Positions 4,787 to 9,331 of a stretch of 9,331 bases of DNA are shown here, in pieces. The notes under the pieces were generated by a model that was given only the letters and a program-made list of their open reading frames with translations, was not told the origin of the DNA and did not search any database. The position numbers and the translations under genes were made by a program. The stretch comes from Caldivirga sp. (lineage in GTDB: Archaea; Thermoproteota; Thermoprotei; Thermoproteales; Thermocladiaceae), in NCBI GenBank assembly GCA_028275645.1, contig JAPWUH010000036.1, forward strand, positions 1-9,331, given 5' to 3'. Position 1 is the stretch's first letter. The number at the start of each line of letters is the position of its first letter.

Positions 4787-7660
4787 ATGGTTCCACCCTT
4801 AAAGAAACTAGATAAGTATGTCTGGGAGATACCAAAGACGTATAAGCCATGCATGAAGGTCCCAGCTAGGGTATTCGCTGATGAGACCCTCATAGAGAAG
4901 ATGAAAGCGGATTCAACACTGGAGCAGGCAGCCAACGTAGCCTGCCTACCCGGCATATACAGGTACAGCATAGCCCTACCAGACGCACACCAGGGATACG
5001 GATTCCCAGTGGGTGGGGTAGCCGCCGTGGACGCTAACCAGGGCACAATAAGCCCAGGGGGGATTGGTTATGATATTAATTGCCTCCCCGCAGGCACTAA
5101 GGTGTTGACGAAGTTTGGATATACCGTACCTATAGAGAAGCTGTTTAAGGGTGGTGAGTTGGTATCTATTGATAGAAATAATGGGGGTATTACGTGGACG
5201 AAGATCAAGTTATTCCTGTGGAGGTGGGAGAGGTCGTTAATTAGAATTAGGACTAGGGCGGGTTTCGAAATTAGGGCAAGTGCCGACCACCCAATATTGA
5301 CGCCTAATGGCATGGTTAATGCCGGCGAAATTAAGGTTGGGCAGAGGGTTGCCCTATACCCATTCGAAGGTGTGCCTTATGAGGAACCACCCGACATAAC
5401 GATACTCAGAGGTGATGAGTTTAGACCAAGCGTTAGAAGGGAGCTTGAGAGGAGAGGATTATTACCGCTTAACGCCAGGAATCCCAAACTACCATACTTA
5501 GTAAAGCTGCTCGGGTACTTCATCGGTAATGGGGTGTTTAAAGGTGAGAAGGATAGGATAACAGCATTCTATGGCTCTAAGGATGGACTTGAGGAGTTGA
5601 GGCAGGATGTAATGGCGCTTGGATTCACTCCGTCAAGTGTGCGCTGCAGGGAGGGGAGATTGGAAGTTAATGGTAAGGAGACCATGAGCCATGAATGCGT
5701 AATGCACGTTAATTCCAGGAGCTTCAAGGAATTGTTAATAGCCCTTGGAGCGCCCCCAGGTAGGAAGACGCATGTACGATTCAGGGTACCTGAGTGGCTG
5801 AGGGAGATGCCTCTATGGATAAAGAGGTTATTCCTAGCGGCGTACTTCGGTGCTAAGATGAGCAAGCCAATGACTATTAATGGTTATGACTTCGAACAAC
5901 CCTACATCACAGTATCCAAAATAATGGAATTGGAGGATAATGGTGTTGAGTTCCTCGATGACATTGCTGGGCTCCTTAATGAATTTGGCGTTAAGGCGCT
6001 TGGTATACGTAGGATTGAGACTGGTAACGGTAGGGTTTGGTTAAGACTCTATGTATCCAATGAGCCCGGGAACCTAGTTAGGCTTTGGGGCAGGGTTAAC
6101 TATGAATATAATCCATTAAGGAGGAGGTTGGCCTTAGCCGCCGTTGCGTGGCTTAGGCTTAAGGAGAGGGTCATTGAGGAGAGGGCTAGTGTCGAGATGG
6201 CGGCTAAGGTTCTTGCCGAGACCGGTGCTACGAAAACCTCCATCATCCTTACGCTTACTTCGGAATTTGCTAATGAGAGATTTATTGAACGTAGTATTTA
6301 CGAAGGCAGGAAGACTAAGCCCAGGGTTCCTAAGAACTTCCCGAAGTTTGAGGATTGGCTGAAGGAGCACGTTTACGGCAATATCGTATGGGACGAGGTT
6401 GAGGACGTCAAGGTTGAGCCATTTAACGGATTTGTTTATGATGTCACACTTAATGGCGATCCACATGATTTTATTGCCGACGGATTTGTGGTCTCTAATT
6501 GCGGTGTTAGGGTGCTTAGGACTGACCTAACCGAGGATGAGGTTAGGCCTAGGCTTAGGGAGCTTGTGAACACAATCTTCGAGCTTGCCCCAGCTGGTGT
6601 TGGGGAGACTGGTAAGCTTCATTTACCCATTTCAGAGCTTAATAAGGTCCTTGATGAGGGGGTTGATTGGGCTATTAGGAATGGCTACGGTTGGGCTGAT
6701 GATAAGGAGTACATTGAGCAGAATGGTAGCTGGGACTTCGCTGATTCAAGTAAGGTTAGCCAGAGGGCTAAGGAGAGGGGTAAGGATGAGATTGGGACGA
6801 TAGGTTCAGGCAACCACTTCATTGAGATTCAGGTGGTTGACAAGATATTCAACCCTGAGGTGGCTAAGGCCTTCGGCATTGAGAGGGAGGGGCAGGTCAT
6901 GGTTATGATACACTCAGGTTCAAGGGGGCTAGGCCACCAGGTGGCCACGGATTACATTAGGGTCGCTGAGAGTAAAATGAGGCAGTGGGGGCTTTACCTT
7001 CCCGACAGGGAGTTGGCTGCATTACCCTTAACAGCCAGGGAGGCCCAGGACTACCTCCACGCCATGGCCGCTGCGGCCAATTACGCATGGACCAATAGGC
7101 ACCTACTCATGCACTGGGTTAGGGAGTCCTTCAGGAGGGTTTTCGGTAGGGACCCTGATAAGCTAGGCATGAGGGTTGTTTACGATGTAGCACACAATAT
7201 AGCTAAGCTTGAGGAGCACATAATAGATGATGAGGGGCATATGGCCAAGGTTTGGGTACATAGGAAGGGTGCCACTAGGGCCTTCCCAGCTGGTAGGGAG
7301 GAGATACCGAGGGTGTATAGGGGCATAGGTCAACCTGTCCTCATACCGGGCAGCATGGGCACAGGCTCCTACATACTGGTGGGTTACGAGAAGGCAATGC
7401 AGATCGCCTTCGGCACAGCCCCACATGGGGCAGGTAGACAGATGAGCAGGTCAGCTGCCGTGAGGAGCCTACCGCCCAGTAAGGTTAAGGCTGCGTTAGA
7501 GTCAAAGGGCATCGTAATTAGGAGTGCTGAGTCCGAGATCATAAGTGAGGAGGCTCCAGAGGCCTACAAGAACGTGGACATAGTGGCTGAGGTGTCTGAC
7601 GCATTAGGCTTGGCCAAGAAGGTAGTTAGGATGAGGCCCATAGGCGTGGTTAAGGGTTAG
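4787..7660 (+). CDS. rtcB: RtcB 3'-phosphate RNA ligase with in-frame intein
   Basis: tRNA-splicing ligase: joins 2',3'-cyclic-phosphate or 3'-phosphate ends to 5'-OH ends using GTP and Mn2+. The 957-residue frame holds two RtcB exteins (residues 1-98 and 572-957) around a 473-residue intein; the spliced protein would be 484 residues, matching archaeal RtcB. Active-site features: PDAHQGYGFPVGG (65-77), Asp96 and Cys572 (joined as YDIN/CGVR after splicing), His677 in GSGNHFIE, His709 in HSGSRGLGHQ, His803 in DVAHNIAK and His880 in PHGAGRQMSR, the histidine that is guanylylated in the Pyrococcus enzyme. Spliced numbering of these residues runs within about three of the Pyrococcus horikoshii positions. 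Nothing essential is missing, so activity should depend on splicing. It starts at an ATG behind a good promoter, divergent from porG. Confidence 0.96.
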   Translation: MVPPLKKLDKYVWEIPKTYKPCMKVPARVFADETLIEKMKADSTLEQAANVACLPGIYRYSIALPDAHQGYGFPVGGVAAVDANQGTISPGGIGYDINCLPAGTKVLTKFGYTVPIEKLFKGGELVSIDRNNGGITWTKIKLFLWRWERSLIRIRTRAGFEIRASADHPILTPNGMVNAGEIKVGQRVALYPFEGVPYEEPPDITILRGDEFRPSVRRELERRGLLPLNARNPKLPYLVKLLGYFIGNGVFKGEKDRITAFYGSKDGLEELRQDVMALGFTPSSVRCREGRLEVNGKETMSHECVMHVNSRSFKELLIALGAPPGRKTHVRFRVPEWLREMPLWIKRLFLAAYFGAKMSKPMTINGYDFEQPYITVSKIMELEDNGVEFLDDIAGLLNEFGVKALGIRRIETGNGRVWLRLYVSNEPGNLVRLWGRVNYEYNPLRRRLALAAVAWLRLKERVIEERASVEMAAKVLAETGATKTSIILTLTSEFANERFIERSIYEGRKTKPRVPKNFPKFEDWLKEHVYGNIVWDEVEDVKVEPFNGFVYDVTLNGDPHDFIADGFVVSNCGVRVLRTDLTEDEVRPRLRELVNTIFELAPAGVGETGKLHLPISELNKVLDEGVDWAIRNGYGWADDKEYIEQNGSWDFADSSKVSQRAKERGKDEIGTIGSGNHFIEIQVVDKIFNPEVAKAFGIEREGQVMVMIHSGSRGLGHQVATDYIRVAESKMRQWGLYLPDRELAALPLTAREAQDYLHAMAAAANYAWTNRHLLMHWVRESFRRVFGRDPDKLGMRVVYDVAHNIAKLEEHIIDDEGHMAKVWVHRKGATRAFPAGREEIPRVYRGIGQPVLIPGSMGTGSYILVGYEKAMQIAFGTAPHGAGRQMSRSAAVRSLPPSKVKAALESKGIVIRSAESEIISEEAPEAYKNVDIVAEVSDALGLAKKVVRMRPIGVVKG
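5081..6499 (+). mobile_element. Intein (473 residues) with degenerate LAGLIDADG domain, in RtcB
   Basis: Protein-splicing element inserted between Asn98 and Cys572 of the precursor, immediately before the metal-binding cysteine of RtcB; inteins at this conserved site are known in other archaeal RtcB proteins. Block A starts with Cys (CLPAGTKVLTKFG). Block B is ASADHPILT, with Ser where Thr is usual and the block B His present. Blocks F/G read VYDVTL then PHDFIADGFVVSN, ending in Asn with Cys as the +1 residue; the penultimate position is Ser, not His. The central part carries two LAGLIDADG-like helices, LLGYFIGNG (precursor 241-249) and LAAYFGAKM (350-358). In both, the catalytic Asp position is replaced (Asn248, Lys357), so DNA cleavage is unlikely. 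The frame is intact and codon use resembles the exteins, suggesting long residence. Confidence 0.93.
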
Positions 7661-7667
7661 GGAATCC

Positions 7668-7675
7668 TTATTAAT
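7668..7675 (+). promoter_or_regulatory. TATA-like box upstream of the DUF126 gene
   Basis: TTATTAAT in the 35-bp gap after rtcB is centred about 25 nt before the ATG at 7696, the spacing for a leaderless transcript. No Shine-Dalgarno-like sequence precedes that ATG. The gene may thus have its own promoter as well as read-through from rtcB. Confidence 0.45.
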
Positions 7676-7695
7676 GTAAAACATAACCATCCTCA

Positions 7696-8115
7696 ATGCG
7701 CATCTTAAGGGGGCTCACGGTCAACGGCATGGGCACGGTGGTGGGGGAATTGGTGGCTATTAAAACACCGATATCATTTCTAGGTGATGTGGATGGGATT
7801 AGGGGTGTGGCTAAGGTTGGCAACAGCGAAGTCAACATAGCAGGTAAGGTACTGGCGATACCATACTCCACGGGCTCCACGGTAGGGCCCTACATCATGT
7901 ATCAGTTATCCAAGTACGGTAAGGCACCCCTAGTTATATTATCCACGAAGCCGGACACCTTAATGCTGATAGGTGCTGTAATGGCAAACATACCACTAAT
8001 GGTTAATTTACCGGAGGAAATACTTAACTATGGGGGTTGCCAAGTTGAGGTGAGACTCAATGAGTCAACGGTACTCATCCCAGACCAGTGCGAGGCTAGC
8101 CATGCTACTGCTTAG
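7696..8115 (+). CDS. DUF126 protein: aconitase X / phosphomevalonate dehydratase small subunit
   Basis: Matches the DUF126 'swivelling' domain. In archaea this protein pairs with a DUF521 large subunit to form an iron-sulfur enzyme of the aconitase X family; the Aeropyrum pair dehydrates 5-phosphomevalonate to trans-anhydromevalonate 5-phosphate in the archaeal mevalonate pathway. Signatures in the 139 residues: GELVAIKTPISFLGDVD (17-33), IAGKVLAIP (48-56), the GSTVGPYIMYQL stretch (60-71) with the conserved GST serine, KAPLVIL (76-82) and IGAVMANIPLM (92-102). The usual GGVD is GDVD here. Length is normal for the stand-alone subunit. No DUF521 partner lies in the window, though the two are often adjacent, so it must be encoded elsewhere. 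The 3' end overlaps the next gene. The specific substrate is inferred from the family in Crenarchaeota. Confidence 0.85.
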   Translation: MRILRGLTVNGMGTVVGELVAIKTPISFLGDVDGIRGVAKVGNSEVNIAGKVLAIPYSTGSTVGPYIMYQLSKYGKAPLVILSTKPDTLMLIGAVMANIPLMVNLPEEILNYGGCQVEVRLNESTVLIPDQCEASHATA

Positions 8116-8347
8116 GGAGTTAGCCTACAGGGGTGGTAGGGCTAAGTTAAGGTACCTCAAGACCTATAGGGCAATACTGGAGTGGGGTGGTGAAGATTAT
8201 GCATCATATATACTTAACAGGCTTAAGGAGGGATCCCTTGTTAAGGTCGAGGGTGATTACGTAACCCTCATAGGCAAGGTTCAGCCAGGTAATCCCATTA
8301 AGCTGGCTGAGGAGGCTAGGGTACTGTTGATTAGGGAGGGACACTAG
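8102..8347 (+). CDS. Small winged-helix-like hypothetical protein
   Basis: An 81-residue basic protein of unknown function. The frame is open from an ATG at 8060 (95 residues), but the ATG at 8102 is better: GAGG at 8092-8095 sits about 6 nt before it, residues before it (MSQRYSSQTSARLA) look like antisense-free filler over the DUF126 frame, and the remaining overlap with DUF126 is then only 14 nt, typical of coupled translation. The pattern of helices (MLLLRELAYRGG; RYLKTYRAILEWGG; DYASYILNRLKEG) followed by a two-strand wing (LVKVEGDYVTLIG) suggests a winged helix-turn-helix, which would bind DNA or RNA. The C-terminal tail (NPIKLAEEARVLLIREG) is an extra helix. No cysteines or membrane segments. 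The fold is inferred from pattern only; a regulator of the preceding gene is one possibility. Confidence 0.65.
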   Translation: MLLLRELAYRGGRAKLRYLKTYRAILEWGGEDYASYILNRLKEGSLVKVEGDYVTLIGKVQPGNPIKLAEEARVLLIREGH

Positions 8348-8360
8348 GTACAAACGGTAA

Positions 8361-8368
8361 GTTTAATT
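8361..8368 (+). promoter_or_regulatory. TATA-like box of the ThiF-like gene
   Basis: GTTTAATT, preceded by the purine-rich ACGGTAA, is centred 26-27 nt before the ATG at 8391. No ribosome site precedes the ATG, so a leaderless mRNA is likely. Confidence 0.5.
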
Positions 8369-8390
8369 TCAAGACTGAAGCAATTCAAGT

Positions 8391-9095
8391 ATGCTTAAAA
8401 CTGATAGGTACATTAGGCAGTTACCGTTAATAGGTGTTGAGGGACAGAGGAGACTAAGGAACAGCAGTGTCCTCGTGGTTGGACTGGGGGGATTGGGCTC
8501 AATAATATCAATGTACCTGGCCGGCGCAGGCGTGGGTAAACTTATACTGGTTGACTTCGATACGGTGAGCATAAGCGACCTGCATAGGCAACTACTCTAT
8601 ACAACGAACGATTTGGGTAAACCTAAGGTTGAGGTTGCCGAGAGGAGACTTAGGGAGATTAACCCTGAGGTTGAGGTTGAGGGGTATAGGTTGGTTGCCG
8701 ACTTAAACAGCGAGTTCGATAAGATAGTGTCCTCAGTGGACGTAATAGCACTAGCTGTTGACAACATGAAGACTAGGTACGTTGTGGATGAGCTAGCCTC
8801 AAGGCATGGCAAAGCCATAGTCAACGGCGGCGTTGACGGCTGGTTCGGCCTAGTCACAACGGTGATACCCAATAAGACCCCCCGGTTATCCGAGATCTTA
8901 AACATAAGGGGTATGAACCCAGCATCATGCGTTGAGGGCCTGTGCAACGCCATAATTGGCCCAGTGGCTGGTATAGTCGCATCGTGGCAGGCGTTGGAGG
9001 TGATTAGGATTCTTGCTGGGTTGGAACCTGCATTAGCCGGTAAGATACTCATAATAGATTCAAGTAGAGGCATCATGGATGTGGTAAAGCTTTAA
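8391..9095 (+). CDS. ThiF/MoeB/HesA-type E1-like adenylyltransferase
   Basis: Member of the ThiF/MoeB family, which adenylates the C-terminal glycine of ubiquitin-like sulfur carriers (MoaD, ThiS, SAMP type) for molybdopterin/tungstopterin, thiamine or tRNA thiolation. In the 234 residues: N-terminal RYIRQLPLIGVEGQRRL (6-22), the P-loop-like GLGGLGS (31-37), VDFDTVS (54-60) with the nucleotide-binding acidic residue, SDLHRQLLY (62-70) with the conserved Arg, LGKPKVE (75-81) with the conserved Lys, and AVDN (122-125) with the catalytic-site Asp. The C-terminal helix GIVASWQALEVIRILAG is typical. Unlike E. coli MoeB there is no CxxC before residue 170 and none near the C-terminus, so the structural zinc site seems absent. 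Two cysteines remain, Cys180 and Cys185. The partner protein cannot be told from the window. It has its own leaderless-type promoter 43 bp after the previous gene. Confidence 0.88.
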   Translation: MLKTDRYIRQLPLIGVEGQRRLRNSSVLVVGLGGLGSIISMYLAGAGVGKLILVDFDTVSISDLHRQLLYTTNDLGKPKVEVAERRLREINPEVEVEGYRLVADLNSEFDKIVSSVDVIALAVDNMKTRYVVDELASRHGKAIVNGGVDGWFGLVTTVIPNKTPRLSEILNIRGMNPASCVEGLCNAIIGPVAGIVASWQALEVIRILAGLEPALAGKILIIDSSRGIMDVVKL

Positions 9096-9194
9096 CAGGG
9101 CCGATGTGAGTCAACCCTAGTTACCATCACTGGCCACCTCAACATTAATTAATTATCGGAAGGTAAATAAAGCGGTTACCCATTGAAAACGAGT
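9096..9194. other. Intergenic gap with TATA-like box near 9161-9170
   Basis: The 99-bp gap contains AGGTAAATAA at 9161-9170, centred about 29 nt before the ATG at 9195, and the palindromic ATTAATTAAT at 9144-9153. It most likely carries the promoter of the last gene. No RNA gene is evident. Confidence 0.4.
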
Positions 9195-9331
9195 ATGAGG
9201 GAGGTTAGTAATGGTCAGACTAAGCAAGTGGTGCCATTATCAACGGTAGTCAGTAGCATAGTTAGGTCGTGGGTGCCGATAATAATAGCTGGCATTGTGG
9301 TCTACATAGTGTATTACTTAACAGTCCACGT
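9195..9331 (+). CDS. Start of a probable membrane protein, cut by the window edge
   Basis: Open from the ATG at 9195 (or an in-frame TTG at 9183) to the right edge without a stop, giving 45 visible residues. A polar start (MREVSNGQTKQVVPLSTVV) is followed by SSIVRSW and then a hydrophobic run VPIIIAGIVVYIVYYLTV, a good transmembrane helix with an Arg/Trp flank on the N-terminal side. The TATA-like box at 9161-9170 is at leaderless spacing for the 9195 ATG. It is too little to name a family; a small single-span protein or a multi-span channel or transporter would both begin like this. Confidence 0.55.
   Translation, partial: MREVSNGQTKQVVPLSTVVSSIVRSWVPIIIAGIVVYIVYYLTVH

Noticed and set aside
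4765..5046. 93-residue minus-strand open frame over the rtcB start
   Set aside because: Antisense to the conserved first extein of RtcB and overlaps its promoter; no family resemblance.
6134..6466. Open frames on both strands (6134-6466 minus, 6144-6362 plus) in the 3' part of the intein
   Set aside because: Both are shadows of the intein frame, which carries recognisable splicing blocks to its end; a nested gene is not supported.
4787..7660. RtcB frame as a fusion of three genes or a disrupted pseudogene
   Set aside because: The 473-residue insert has intein blocks at both ends, precise Cys/Asn-Cys junctions and no stop or frameshift, and both exteins are complete.
27..7660. A combined RNA quality-control cluster (Pelota plus RtcB)
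   Set aside because: The two genes are almost 3.8 kb apart, separated by an opposite-strand metabolic operon; proximity alone does not support a system.
8597..9076. 159-residue minus-strand open frame opposite the ThiF-like gene
   Set aside because: Long, but Ser/Thr/Leu-rich and antisense to clear adenylyltransferase motifs; no promoter or ribosome site at its start.

Overview
The window looks like chromosome from a hyperthermophilic crenarchaeon, most likely Thermoproteales (a Vulcanisaeta- or Caldivirga-like organism). The evidence is an archaeal gene set (Pelota, four-subunit ketoacid:ferredoxin oxidoreductase, archaeal RtcB, a DUF126/aconitase-X small subunit), AGG-rich arginine usage, GTG starts, perfect GAGGTGA ribosome sites inside operons, and AT-rich TATA-like boxes about 25-30 nt before first genes, which is the leaderless mRNA pattern of this group. 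The genus is inference. The sequence is dense and ordinary in layout; I see no rRNA, tRNA, CRISPR array, insertion sequence or phage genes.

Layout: (1) 1-1010, plus strand, Pelota (Dom34), a ribosome-rescue factor whose start codon is cut by one base at the window edge. (2) 1080-1385, plus, an unrecognised 101-residue protein with its own promoter. (3) 1413-4484, minus, the tightly packed operon porG-porD-porA-porB, encoding a pyruvate (or related 2-oxoacid):ferredoxin oxidoreductase. (4) 4485-4786, an AT-rich divergent promoter region with a 9-bp inverted repeat and a repeated TGGTCAT motif. (5) 4787-7660, plus, the RNA ligase RtcB interrupted by a 473-residue intein placed directly before the metal-binding active-site cysteine. 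(6) 7696-8347, plus, a DUF126 small subunit (aconitase X / phosphomevalonate dehydratase type) overlapping a small winged-helix-like gene. (7) 8391-9095, plus, a ThiF/MoeB-type E1-like adenylyltransferase without the usual zinc cysteines. (8) from 9195 off the right edge, the start of a probable membrane protein.

Functionally the window mixes central carbon metabolism (oxidative decarboxylation of 2-oxoacids to acyl-CoA with reduction of ferredoxin), RNA and translation quality control (Pelota, RtcB), a probable isoprenoid-precursor enzyme subunit (DUF126) and sulfur-carrier or cofactor activation (ThiF-like). No clear new multi-gene system is visible. The strongest item is the RtcB intein: its two LAGLIDADG motifs have both lost the catalytic acidic residue (Asp to Asn and Asp to Lys), and its C-terminal splice junction has Ser in place of the usual penultimate His. 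It therefore looks like a splicing-competent intein whose homing endonuclease is dead.
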